Notes: generated by a model from the letters alone, not told the origin. Positions 1-6,975 are shown, numbered from the stretch's first letter. The stretch is 13,327 bases of DNA from Kocuria sp. (GCA_030453435.1 JAKDKI010000028.1:1-13327), one strand, 5' to 3'. Translations and numbers: made by a program.

Positions 1-928
1 CACCTGGAGAGCGGTTGTAGACCTCGGGCTCAAAGGCGTTGAGCCAGGAATCCAGGCGCAGGCTCACGTGGGAGAAGATGCGACTCGCCACGAAACCGCC
101 CACCACCATCAGGCCCACGCCCAGGACGATCCATCCCATGCGGCCGGTGGCCAGATAGATCATGACCAGGAACAGCCCGAAGAAGAGGATCGCGGTGCCC
201 AGGTCACGCTGCAGCACCAGGACACCAATGGCGATCAACCACGCGGCGAACATCGGTGCGATGTCCTTGAAACGCGGCAGTCGTACCGGGCCGATCTTGC
301 GGCCGGCCAGCATGATCAGGTCGCGGTTGGTGGACAGGTAGCCGGCGAAGAAGATGGCCAGCGTGATCTTCGCGATTTCACCGGGCTGGAAAGTGCGCCC
401 GGCCACGGAGATCCACAAACGGGCGCCGTTGATCTCCACGCCCAGGCCCGGGACCATCGGCAGGAGCAGGAGCAACGCGGACAACAGAAGAGAAATGTAG
501 GTGATCTGGCGGAGACGGCGGTGGTCCTTGAGGAACCAGAGCACCGCGCAGGCAACGACCATGGCCAGACCGGTCCAGACCACCTGGGTGTCGGATGCCG
601 TCTGGCCCGTGGACAGGTCGATGCGGTGGATCATCGCCAGGCCCAGCCCGTTGAGCGTCACGGCGATGGGCAGTAAATAGGGGTCCGCGTGGCGAGCTCG
701 GATCCACAGCACCACGTGAATCAGGAGACCGCCACCGGCGAGAACCGCGCCGCTGGTGATGATGCGGGCCGGGTCCTCGGTGAGCTGATCGGGGTCCACC
801 ATGATGTTCGCGCCGATTCCGATGGCCAGGGCCACGAGCAACAGAAGTAGCTCGGTGATCCGCCGGGGCTTGGGCTTGACCTGTTCCTCGGGCGCATTGG
901 AGGGAGCGTTCGTTACGGTATTGCTCAC
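1..928 (-). CDS. rodA: RodA/FtsW-family SEDS peptidoglycan polymerase, C-terminal part missing
   Basis: Membrane glycosyltransferase of the SEDS family that polymerises lipid II into glycan strands with a partner class B PBP. About 309 N-terminal residues are visible; the family is near 400-470, so the gene runs off the left edge. After a short Pro/Lys-rich cytoplasmic start there are repeated hydrophobic helices (TELLLLLVALAIGIGANIMV, then WTGLAMVVACAVLWFL, ISLLLSALLLLLPMV). The SEDS signatures NGARLWIS, FQPGEIAKITLAIFFAGYL and LQRDLGTAILFF follow. The extracellular loop with the catalytic Asp lies outside the window. The start is GTG at 928, overlapping the phosphatase stop in a GTGA, which implies translational coupling. 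RodA is preferred over FtsW because of the fhaA-fhaB-pstP neighbours; in mycobacteria the next genes are pbpA, pknA and pknB. Confidence 0.93.
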   Translation of the reverse strand, partial: MSNTVTNAPSNAPEEQVKPKPRRITELLLLLVALAIGIGANIMVDPDQLTEDPARIITSGAVLAGGGLLIHVVLWIRARHADPYLLPIAVTLNGLGLAMIHRIDLSTGQTASDTQVVWTGLAMVVACAVLWFLKDHRRLRQITYISLLLSALLLLLPMVPGLGVEINGARLWISVAGRTFQPGEIAKITLAIFFAGYLSTNRDLIMLAGRKIGPVRLPRFKDIAPMFAAWLIAIGVLVLQRDLGTAILFFGLFLVMIYLATGRMGWIVLGVGLMVVGGFVASRIFSHVSLRLDSWLNAFEPEVYNRSPG

Positions 929-2466
929 GATCCATCACCCTCGGTGGTCTCGGGAGTGGCCGACGGCGAGCGAGGGTCCTCCGGGGTCGGAGTGATCACC
1001 GTGACGCGCCCGGTGGGCTGGGGGCTCGGGCTGTCGTCTTCATCGGAGGCAAGCTCGTTCACGATGCGTTCGGCCTCTTGGTGGCTACCCGCGGGAATGG
1101 TTCCGCGCACCCGCTCCTGGACGTAATTGGGTAGGTTGTCCACCTCTATGGTCGTGGTGCTGTCCAGATCGCTCAGGCTGATGGGGCCCAGGCTCTGGGA
1201 GACGCCGTTGTAGATGGCCACCTTGCCCTCGTTCTCACCCACGTAGTACTGCGAGGAGGTCCAGGATTTGGCGGCCCATCCGCCGAGTAGCAGCGCCAGT
1301 GCTGCGAGCCCCACGATTCCGATGAGTAATGCACGACGCCGCTTGCCACCCTTGCGCTGGCTCCGCTCACCGAACAGGGCGTTGCGGACTTCATCAGGGT
1401 CCGAGGGGACGTCCAAGGTGGAGGTGCGCAACAGGGTGGCCCGGCGCTGGGCCACGGAGTCCGTGACCGTGGGGATCCTGCCGGTCTGGGTGGCATTGGC
1501 CGCCGCGCCCACCAGCAGGTGGGGTCGTTCTGAAAGGTCCCTGCGCAGCGCAGCCGCCGAGGACTCCTTGGTTTCCTCAGGGGTGCGGTGATTGTCCGAA
1601 TAACCTGCACCGGCCACGGGCGAGTCGAGACTGGAGTTCCACAGCTCTTCATCGGCCAGTTGTTCGTCCGAGGTGCGGCTGTCATCGGGGATGGCACCCA
1701 CGGTCTCCCCGGTGGTGGGGGCCGGTTCGCTTCCCTGGGGGATCTCCTGGATTTCTGCCACGACCACGGTCACGTTGTCCGGCGCGCCTCGGTCCAGGGT
1801 GAGTTCCACCAGGGAGTTCGCAATCTGGTTGAGGTCCCCGGTGGAACGCATGATCGATTCAATGGTTTGGGAGTTGACCACCGCGTTGAGGCCGTCCGAG
1901 CACAGCAACCACCGTTCGCCCACCTCGGGGGTCAGGGTTTGCACTTCGAGTTCAGGGGAGGCATCCACGTCACCCAAAACGCGCATGAGCACGTTCTTGT
2001 GGGGGTGGCTCTCGGCTTCTTCAGGGCGCAACCGGCCCTCGTCGATGAGCCGCTGGACAAACGTGTGGTCCGTAGTGACCTGGCTGAAACCCTGGGTCTC
2101 GGACCAGCGGTAAGCGCGGGAGTCCCCGATGTGGGCCACGGAGATCGTGTCGCCGTCGATCAGCAGAGACGTCACGGTGGTTCCCATGCCGCCCAGACGG
2201 GGATTGGTCTGGACCAGCTTGGCCAGGTTCTGGTTGGCGTTCTGGATCTCGTCCGCCAGGACTGTTTCGGCCTCGCCATCGTGGCCCGCGTGATCCAGGT
2301 GGGTCAGGTCGATCACGGCGGACGCCGATGCGACGTCGCCGCCCACGTGACCACCCATACCGTCAGCGACCACGGCCAGGTATCGACCCGCGTACGCGGA
2401 ATCGTCGTTCTTGGAACGGATCCGGCCGACGTCTGAGCGTGCGGCAAAACGGAAAGCAATGGGCAT
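925..2466 (-). CDS. pstP: PP2C-family Ser/Thr protein phosphatase, membrane-anchored (PstP)
   Basis: Metal-dependent phosphatase that reverses PknA/PknB-type phosphorylation in cell division and wall synthesis. It has 513 residues, close to mycobacterial PstP. The catalytic domain (about 5-240) shows the PP2C motifs: SDVGRIRSKNDDS with metal-binding Asp near 21-22, VVADGMGGH (Asp35), AHIGDSRAY, LLCSDGLNAVV (Asp191) and GAPDNVTVV (Asp230). A hydrophilic juxtamembrane linker of about 130 residues follows, then one transmembrane helix (about 379-397) after a KGGKRRR stop-transfer cluster. The outer domain (about 403-475) ends in an acidic, Pro/Ser/Thr-rich tail. The N-terminal motif is NDDS rather than the commoner NEDS, a conservative change. 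The ATG lies 3 bases after the fhaB stop, with GAGG in the end of fhaB as a likely ribosome site; the 3' end overlaps rodA by 4 bases. Confidence 0.96.
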   Translation of the reverse strand: MPIAFRFAARSDVGRIRSKNDDSAYAGRYLAVVADGMGGHVGGDVASASAVIDLTHLDHAGHDGEAETVLADEIQNANQNLAKLVQTNPRLGGMGTTVTSLLIDGDTISVAHIGDSRAYRWSETQGFSQVTTDHTFVQRLIDEGRLRPEEAESHPHKNVLMRVLGDVDASPELEVQTLTPEVGERWLLCSDGLNAVVNSQTIESIMRSTGDLNQIANSLVELTLDRGAPDNVTVVVAEIQEIPQGSEPAPTTGETVGAIPDDSRTSDEQLADEELWNSSLDSPVAGAGYSDNHRTPEETKESSAAALRRDLSERPHLLVGAAANATQTGRIPTVTDSVAQRRATLLRTSTLDVPSDPDEVRNALFGERSQRKGGKRRRALLIGIVGLAALALLLGGWAAKSWTSSQYYVGENEGKVAIYNGVSQSLGPISLSDLDSTTTIEVDNLPNYVQERVRGTIPAGSHQEAERIVNELASDEDDSPSPQPTGRVTVITPTPEDPRSPSATPETTEGDGS

Positions 2467-2469
2467 GGG

Positions 2470-2985
2470 TTAGTGCCTCAGTTCCATGACGGTACGCCCC
2501 ACCTTGAACTGAACGCCCGGTTCAACAGCTGCCGCTCGCGTGAGTTGCTGGCCTTGAACGAACGTACCGTTGGTGGAACCCAGGTCCTCGAGGAACCAGC
2601 GAGATCCCTGGGGGAAAAGTCGGGCGTGGCGGCCAGAAGCGTAGTCGTCCTCGAGGGGAACCGTGGCCTCGTTGGAACGGCCCAGAAGAACGGGTGCGGA
2701 GCCGAGCTGAAAGCTGCTTCCGGCAAGGGGCCCGTCGATGATCATCAGATTCTGGGGGCGGTGCCGAGTGCCACCGGTGGTGGTGGGGGCGGGTCCGCTG
2801 CCCGCCGGTTGTTTGGCCGGGCGATCCTTGCGGGCCCCGCGCTTTTTACGGGCGCTGTCCACTGCCGCGCGGGCCCTGTTGCCGACAGCCAGGTCGCGGG
2901 CCTGGGAAGCGATCACGGCGAAAATAAAGATCCACAGTAACGCCAAGAACCCAAAGCGTAACAGCGTGATGGTCAGTTCAGACAC
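2470..2985 (-). CDS. fhaB: FHA-domain membrane protein FhaB (FipA-like)
   Basis: Small phosphothreonine-binding adaptor, 171 residues. One transmembrane helix (about 6-27, LTITLLRFGFLALLWIFIFA) is followed by a basic linker (RKKRGARKDR). The C-terminal FHA domain (about 79-165) carries the phosphopeptide-binding residues in LLGRSNEATV, SGRHARLF and EDLGSTNGTFV. In mycobacteria the homologue is a substrate and reader of PknA/PknB and links oxidative-stress signalling to FtsZ and the divisome; that role is carried over from the family. The start is GTG at 2985, one base after the fhaA stop, with AGGAAGGG upstream inside fhaA. It sits mid-operon between fhaA and pstP, so the kinase reader and the phosphatase are made together. 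Confidence 0.94.
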   Translation of the reverse strand: MSELTITLLRFGFLALLWIFIFAVIASQARDLAVGNRARAAVDSARKKRGARKDRPAKQPAGSGPAPTTTGGTRHRPQNLMIIDGPLAGSSFQLGSAPVLLGRSNEATVPLEDDYASGRHARLFPQGSRWFLEDLGSTNGTFVQGQQLTRAAAVEPGVQFKVGRTVMELRH

Positions 2986-2986
2986 G

Positions 2987-3811
2987 TCAGCGCCCTTCCT
3001 TGGGGACTAGCAACCGGAACACCAAACGGGTTCGACCCATGGTAATCACGGATCCGTTGACCAACTCGGCGCGACCCTGCACGCGTTCACCGTCAACGTA
3101 GGAACCGTTGGTCGAACCGAGATCCACGGCTACGTAGTGCTGGCCTTGTTGACGGATTTCCAAGTGCTTGCGGGATACGCCGGTGTCTTCCACCGTGATG
3201 TCCGCCTCCGTGGAGCGGCCCACGCTCACGCTCGGGGCGTTCAGTGAGAAACGCTCGCCGCTGACCTCGATCACGGGAACATAGCCCACCGGGGATTGAG
3301 GCTCGGGGCGCGGCGCGGGGGATGCTGCGGCGTCGAACGGGGCAGAGTGAGGCTCCTGGCGAGGTGCGGGCGGCGGTTCCGGCGCCTGCACGGAGGCCGA
3401 CGCCGCTCCGGCGGAGCTGCCCGCCCCGGGTCCGGTATCCGTGCGTTCGGACGAGGACACGATCTGGAATTCCCCGGTCTCGAGGTCAGGGTTGCGAATG
3501 AAGCTGACCCGAACCGCGCCCTGCAACGTATACGCCTGTGACCTGGCATGACGAATGATTACATCGCACAATTCTTCGGCCAATTGGGTGCCCCATTCTT
3601 GGGCACGAGGGAAATCGTCGTCGGAGAACTGCACGGTGAAAACGTTGGGAGCCATGGTGCGGCCCCCGGAGATGGTGAACGATTCCTGATCAAGTTCACG
3701 GCGCAGGGCGCTTGCGATCTCCACTGCTTCTACCCGCTTACGGGAACCCGCGGTGAAAGCGGTGCGTACGGCCTTTTCGATACCGCTTTCCAAACCGGTC
3801 CAAAAACCCAC
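2987..3811 (-). CDS. fhaA: FHA-domain protein FhaA with N-terminal DUF3662 domain
   Basis: Cytoplasmic phosphothreonine reader, 274 residues from the chosen start. The N-terminal domain (about 1-115, beginning GFWTGLESGIEKAVRTAF, with EIASALRRELD and GRTMAPNVFTV) is the DUF3662 module found on actinobacterial FhaA. A Pro/Ala-rich linker follows, then a C-terminal FHA domain (about 180-265) with SVGRSTEADI, GVSRKHLEI and DLGSTNGSYVDGER. In mycobacteria this FHA domain binds phosphorylated MviN (MurJ pseudokinase) and regulates peptidoglycan synthesis. An open frame continues to an ATG at 3910, but family alignment starts at GFWTG. The GTG at 3811 has a full AAGGAGG 5 bases upstream, so the longer start is rejected. 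First gene of the visible operon. Confidence 0.94.
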   Translation of the reverse strand: MGFWTGLESGIEKAVRTAFTAGSRKRVEAVEIASALRRELDQESFTISGGRTMAPNVFTVQFSDDDFPRAQEWGTQLAEELCDVIIRHARSQAYTLQGAVRVSFIRNPDLETGEFQIVSSSERTDTGPGAGSSAGAASASVQAPEPPPAPRQEPHSAPFDAAASPAPRPEPQSPVGYVPVIEVSGERFSLNAPSVSVGRSTEADITVEDTGVSRKHLEIRQQGQHYVAVDLGSTNGSYVDGERVQGRAELVNGSVITMGRTRLVFRLLVPKEGR

Positions 3812-3816
3812 TGCCG

Positions 3817-3823
3817 CCTCCTT
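3817..3823 (-). promoter_or_regulatory. Strong Shine-Dalgarno of fhaA (decides start)
   Basis: AAGGAGG on the minus strand, 5 bases before GTG 3811. It fixes the fhaA start 33 codons downstream of the longest open frame and agrees with where FhaA homologues begin. Confidence 0.85.
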
Positions 3824-3899
3824 CCGCGCCAATCCGTGGCGTTGTCGTGTGCGCGCCAACCGGAGAAAGGCAGGCGTGTGACGCTGAGTAGTCCCCAGA

Positions 3900-3905
3900 A
3901 TAGTA
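3900..3905 (-). promoter_or_regulatory. Possible -10 element of the fhaA operon
   Basis: TACTAT on the minus strand (5 of 6 to TATAAT), which would place a transcript start near 3893 and give a leader of about 80 bases. No good -35 is visible at 16-18 bases; the best is a weak TTCACC about 20 bases upstream. This is the only AT-rich hexamer in the right place, and the call is tentative. Confidence 0.3.
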
Positions 3906-3943
3906 GACACCGTGGCTGAGTGGCCGGTGAAAAGCCGCGAGGG

Positions 3944-3988
3944 GGAAGATGGCTTTCATTCGGAGCGAAGTCGCGTGTGAAATCTTCC
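3944..3988. other. Bulged stem-loop between fhaA and the lipoprotein gene
   Basis: Two stacked inverted repeats: GGAAGA (3944-3949) pairs with TCTTCC (3983-3988), and TTTCA (3954-3958) pairs with TGAAA (3978-3982). A 4-base bulge (TGGC) lies on one side only. The apical loop holds a smaller TTCG/CGAA pair (3959-3969). It ends 14 bases before the AAGGAGG ribosome site of the lipoprotein gene, so it could be a leader RNA structure or a two-part operator. No U-tract follows, which argues against a terminator. Confidence 0.5.
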
Positions 3989-4020
3989 GCCACATAGCGG
4001 GCAAGGAGGATAATTGAATC

Positions 4021-4677
4021 ATGAAGCACACTGAGAAAATTCTGACCCTGAGTTCCTCCGCTGTGATCGGTGCGCTCCTGCTCACCGGCTGCGGAGGGGA
4101 TAACAACGAACCCGCTGCCGAGGCACCCGCCGAGACCACGGCCGCGGTTCCCGAGAACGAGTCCACCGCGGAGATCACCGACGATCCCAGCGACGGTCAG
4201 GCTTCCACACCCACCGAGGACTCTTCGGGCTCCGCAGCGGCAAGCGACGAGAACGGTGGGCAGGCTGCATCGCTGGCCGCCGTTGACACCCTGCTCGCCA
4301 AGTACGAAGGCGGTGACGTGGTGGAACTCGATTATGACCGCCGCGAAGACGTGTTCGAGGCTGACGTGATCCAGGATGACACCAAGCACGAGGTCACTCT
4401 GGACGGCGCGGGTGAGAACATCACCGAAGAGCGGGAAGACGGTACGCCGGACCAGGAGGATACGGACGAGCTGGGCAAGGCATCCATTTCGATCAAGGAA
4501 GCCATCGAGAGTGTCTTCGATGAAGCGTCATCGCAGGATGGCACCGTGTTGTTTGATGACGCCTCCCTCGATGAGGACAACGGAACCCTCAACTGGGAGG
4601 TCGAGCTGGACATCAACGACAACGACGCCACTTACTACGTGGACGCCAACACCGGCACGGTGAACAGCAACAACTAG
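4021..4677 (+). CDS. Secreted acidic lipoprotein with PepSY-like repeats
   Basis: 218-residue surface lipoprotein of unknown specific role. The signal peptide has a short basic start (MKHTEK), a hydrophobic core and a lipobox LLTGC with lipidation at Cys24. Residues 28-85 are an acidic Asp/Glu/Ser/Thr/Pro-rich tether. About 87-150 and 155-218 form two copies of a beta-alpha-beta pattern (YEGGDVVELDYDRREDVFEA... and SIKEAIESVFDEA... ending in YYVDANTGTVNSNN). This matches the PepSY fold, in which one helix is followed by strands ending in a Val-Asp-ala-x-Thr-Gly turn. PepSY domains often inhibit or modulate extracellular proteases, but no protease is nearby and no substrate can be named. AAGGAGG lies 11 bases before the ATG. 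Transcribed alone, divergent from fhaA and convergent with fadH. Confidence 0.88.
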   Translation: MKHTEKILTLSSSAVIGALLLTGCGGDNNEPAAEAPAETTAAVPENESTAEITDDPSDGQASTPTEDSSGSAAASDENGGQAASLAAVDTLLAKYEGGDVVELDYDRREDVFEADVIQDDTKHEVTLDGAGENITEEREDGTPDQEDTDELGKASISIKEAIESVFDEASSQDGTVLFDDASLDEDNGTLNWEVELDINDNDATYYVDANTGTVNSNN

Positions 4678-4708
4678 TTCTCACCGCTCACCGGAGCGTT
4701 GAGAGCCG

Positions 4709-4755
4709 CGGCTCTGCCCTGATTTGTCGATCGACATCGACTCAGGGCAGGGCCG
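4709..4755. terminator. Bidirectional hairpin between lipoprotein gene and fadH
   Basis: Fourteen-base arms 4709-4722 and 4742-4755 (CGGCTCTGCCCTGA against TCAGGGCAGGGCCG) pair with one G-T wobble and a 19-base loop. The right arm contains the stop codon and last codons of fadH. A second palindrome, AGAGCCGCGGCTCT (4702-4715), overlaps the left arm and could form an alternative structure. No U-tract on either side, so termination strength is uncertain. The convergent position fits a shared terminator. Confidence 0.65.
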
Positions 4756-6802
4756 CTGCCAGTTCCACTGCCTGTTTGATGGCTCGCTTGGCGTCCAATT
4801 CGGCAGCTACGTCCGCTCCGCCGATCACGTGCACGGGCCGAGAGTCATCCGCCAGCTCCACGGCCAGCTCATTGCGGGATTCCTGTCCCGCGCACAGCAC
4901 TACCGTGTCCACCTCAACCAGGGTTTCCGTTCGTGGGGTTTCCAGGGCCACGCCGCCGCCTTCCGCCCCGGCACGGCCACTCGGTTCCGGGGTGGGTACG
5001 GTGATACGAACGCCCCGGTCGGTGATTTCCTGGTATTCCACTCCGGTGATGAACTCCACGTTGGCCATGCGTAGTTCCAAACGGTGGATCCAACCCGTGG
5101 TGGGGCCCAGGCGTGAACCCGGTTTGGTGATACTGCGCTGCAGCACGGTGACCTGCCGCAACGGGGGCTCGGGTGCCGGTGCCAAGAGACCGCCGGGGGC
5201 TTCCAGCGAGCGGTCAATGCCCCATTCGGAATAGAAGTCCGCGGAAGGGTTGTGCGTGAGGAAGTGCGCGACGTCGTACCCGATGCCACCCGCACCGATC
5301 ACCGCCACGCGCTGGCCCACGGGGGCACCATCCAGGACGTCCTTGTAGCCGAGTACCGTGGGGCCGGTGTCGCCGAGGATGCCGGGCTGACGGGGGTGGA
5401 CCCCGGCGGCAACGACCACCCGGTCCGCAAAAGCGAGGTCCTGGGTGGTGGCCCGGTGGCCGGTGCGCACCGTGACGCCCAGCTCCTTGAGTCGGGTGCT
5501 GAAGTAACGAATCGTGTGCCCGTAGTCCTCCTTACCCGGAATGCGTCGGGCCAGCTGGAACTGACCACCGAGTTCTGCCTGCTCCTCGAACAACGTGACG
5601 CGATGCCCGCGCTCCGCGGCGGCCTCTGCGAACGCCAAGCCCGCGGGGCCCGCACCCACCACGGCAATCTGTTCGGCCGTGCGAGTGGGGCCGAGAATCA
5701 GCTCCGTTTCGCGCATGGCCTGCGGGTTGACCAAACAGGACATGCGCTGGCCCGTGAAGGTGTGGTCCAAGCACGCCTGGTTGCAGGCAATGCACGTGTT
5801 AATCCGATCCGGCTGCGCCTCGCGCGCCTTGGTAACGAACGCGGCGTCGGCCAGGAATGGACGCGCCATGCACACGAGGTCTGCATCCCCGCGGGACAGT
5901 ACCTCTTCGGCAAGCTCGGGGGTGTTGATGCGGTTGACGGTGGAGATCGGGATGCTCAGGTTCTCGCGCAGGGCATGGCTGACCCACGTGAACCCCGCTC
6001 CGGGCACGCTCGTGGCAATGGTCGGAATGCGGGCTTCGTGCCAGCCGATGCCCGTGTTGATGATGGAGGCACCGGCTTCTTCCACCTCACGGCCCAGGGC
6101 CAGTACGTCCTCGAACTCTTGGGCATCGGGCACCAGATCGAGGGCGGACAGCCGGTACATGATCAGGAAATCCGGGCCGGTGCGCTCGCGGACGCGTCGC
6201 ACGATCTCGGTGGCGAAGCGGCGTCGGGCCTGGGGCGAACCACCCCAGCGGTCGGTGCGCTGATTCGTGTGCTCGACCAGGAACTCATTGATCAGGTAGC
6301 CCTCGGAACCCATGATCTCCACGCCGTTGTAGCCGGCCTGCTGGGCCAGCTGTGCTGCGCGCGCGAAATCCTCGATGGTGCGTTCCACCTCTCTGTCGGA
6401 CAGCTCCCGCGGCGTCACCTTATTGATGGGGGCGCGAATGGGCGAGGGTGCTACGGCGTGCTCGTGCATGCCGTAGCGGCCGGAGTGCATGAGCTGCAGG
6501 GCGATCAGGCCGCCCGCCTCGTGGACGGCCTGGGTCACCACTTGGTGACGAGGGAGTTGATCCTCGGAACTGAGGTGGGCCCCGTTCTTGCGTGTGGCTC
6601 CCTCGGCATTGGGGGATACACCGCCAGTGACGATGAGGCCCGCGCCGCCGCGGACGCGCTCCACGTAAAAAGCCGCGAGTTCATGCTCACCGCCGTCCTT
6701 TTCTTCCAGGCCGGTGTGCATCGATCCCATGATCACGCGGTGCGGGAGGGTTGTGGAACCCACGGTGAGGGGGGACAGTAAATGGGGATAGGGCGCAGTC
6801 AT
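4742..6802 (-). CDS. fadH: NADPH-dependent 2,4-dienoyl-CoA reductase, FadH type
   Basis: Iron-sulfur flavoenzyme that reduces 2,4-dienoyl-CoA during beta-oxidation of unsaturated fatty acids. It has 686 residues, near E. coli FadH (about 670). The N-terminal half is an old-yellow-enzyme TIM barrel with the catalytic pair Tyr169 (GSEGYLINEF) and His255 (GIGWHEARIP). The [4Fe-4S] ligands are Cys337, 340, 344 and 356 (CIACNQACLD...MSCLVNP), with exactly the E. coli spacing. The C-terminal half has an FAD Rossmann motif (VVGAGPAGLA) and an NADPH one (AVIGAGGIGYDVAHFL). The ATG at 6802 is preferred over an in-frame TTG at 6814 because GGAG lies 6 bases before it. Monocistronic; its stop codon is inside the terminator stem. 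Substrate is assigned by family; related enzymes act on other enones. Confidence 0.93.
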   Translation of the reverse strand: MTAPYPHLLSPLTVGSTTLPHRVIMGSMHTGLEEKDGGEHELAAFYVERVRGGAGLIVTGGVSPNAEGATRKNGAHLSSEDQLPRHQVVTQAVHEAGGLIALQLMHSGRYGMHEHAVAPSPIRAPINKVTPRELSDREVERTIEDFARAAQLAQQAGYNGVEIMGSEGYLINEFLVEHTNQRTDRWGGSPQARRRFATEIVRRVRERTGPDFLIMYRLSALDLVPDAQEFEDVLALGREVEEAGASIINTGIGWHEARIPTIATSVPGAGFTWVSHALRENLSIPISTVNRINTPELAEEVLSRGDADLVCMARPFLADAAFVTKAREAQPDRINTCIACNQACLDHTFTGQRMSCLVNPQAMRETELILGPTRTAEQIAVVGAGPAGLAFAEAAAERGHRVTLFEEQAELGGQFQLARRIPGKEDYGHTIRYFSTRLKELGVTVRTGHRATTQDLAFADRVVVAAGVHPRQPGILGDTGPTVLGYKDVLDGAPVGQRVAVIGAGGIGYDVAHFLTHNPSADFYSEWGIDRSLEAPGGLLAPAPEPPLRQVTVLQRSITKPGSRLGPTTGWIHRLELRMANVEFITGVEYQEITDRGVRITVPTPEPSGRAGAEGGGVALETPRTETLVEVDTVVLCAGQESRNELAVELADDSRPVHVIGGADVAAELDAKRAIKQAVELAAALP

Positions 6803-6836
6803 CCGATACTCCAAGTCTCAGGTACTTGCACCAAGA

Positions 6837-6865
6837 CTATGCGATGAGTGACCGGCGTCACTAAT
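6837..6865 (-). promoter_or_regulatory. Possible fadH promoter
   Basis: Minus strand CATAGT (6842-6837, 4 of 6 to TATAAT) with TTAGTG 17 bases upstream (6865-6860) as a poor -35. It gives a leader of about 28 bases to ATG 6802. Weak by sequence alone, but it encloses the inverted repeat at 6847-6862, as expected for a regulated promoter. Confidence 0.35.
6847..6862. promoter_or_regulatory. Inverted repeat, candidate operator for fadH
   Basis: Perfect repeat AGTGAC-CGGC-GTCACT, 6-base arms with a 4-base spacer. It sits between the presumed -35 and -10 of fadH, where a bound TetR- or MarR-type repressor would block transcription. The regulator is unknown and not encoded in the window. It could also act in activation of dps from a distance. 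Confidence 0.5.
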
Positions 6866-6877
6866 TACTCCGCGGGC

Positions 6878-6889
6878 GAACCCTAGTTC
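6878..6889. promoter_or_regulatory. Candidate LexA (Cheo) box, GAAC-N4-GTTC
   Basis: GAAC-CCTA-GTTC, a perfect match to the 8-base core of the Gram-positive LexA box. Against the mycobacterial form TCGAAC-N4-GTTCGA it keeps 9 of 12 fixed positions. It lies about 25 bases upstream of the dps -10 and upstream of the fadH -35. Only the core matches, so a chance hit or another regulator remains possible. Confidence 0.4.
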
Positions 6890-6899
6890 CTGGTGGAGT

Positions 6900-6909
6900 G
6901 TTCGCGAAC
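6900..6909. promoter_or_regulatory. Palindrome GTTCGCGAAC at the dps promoter
   Basis: Perfect 10-base palindrome ending 2 bases before the extended -10, in the spacer of the dps promoter. It repeats the GTTC/GAAC half-sites of the box at 6878-6889 in reversed order. Its place makes it a likely repressor site. Confidence 0.45.
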
Positions 6910-6910
6910 T

Positions 6911-6919
6911 TGCTATTAT
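6911..6919 (+). promoter_or_regulatory. Extended -10 promoter of dps
   Basis: TGC-TATTAT: a TGn extension followed by a -10 hexamer with 5 of 6 to TATAAT, the most AT-rich spot of the intergenic region. The -35 position (6891-6896, TGGTGG) does not match, as is usual for extended -10 promoters. Start near 6926, leader about 62 bases. Confidence 0.6.
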
Positions 6920-6975
6920 GAATACATCAAAATAAACCGCACCATGAGGCGGCACGTTTCATACGCCGGGTGCAC

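Noticed and set aside
925..2466. Phosphatase with NDDS instead of NEDS and SDGLNAVV instead of the commoner SDGLT form, as a sign of lost activity
   Set aside because: All metal-binding Asp positions are present (near 21-22, 35, 191, 230), and the changes are conservative.
3905..3945. tRNA-like stretch (GTGGCTGAGTGGCCGGTGAAA) resembling the D-arm of a Ser or Leu tRNA upstream of fhaA, where mycobacteria carry a tRNA-Leu
   Set aside because: No acceptor stem, anticodon arm or T-arm (GGTTCRA) follows at the right distance. The mycobacterial synteny makes a relic thinkable, but the sequence does not support a tRNA gene.
5252..6781. Long open frame on the plus strand (509 codons) opposite fadH
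   Set aside because: Antisense shadow of a clear FadH gene; composition is typical of mirrored GC-rich codons and it has no recognisable fold.
4742..6802. FadH as a simple old-yellow-enzyme ene-reductase or a fusion artefact
   Set aside because: The four-Cys iron-sulfur motif and both Rossmann motifs are intact with E. coli FadH spacing, so it is the full multidomain enzyme.
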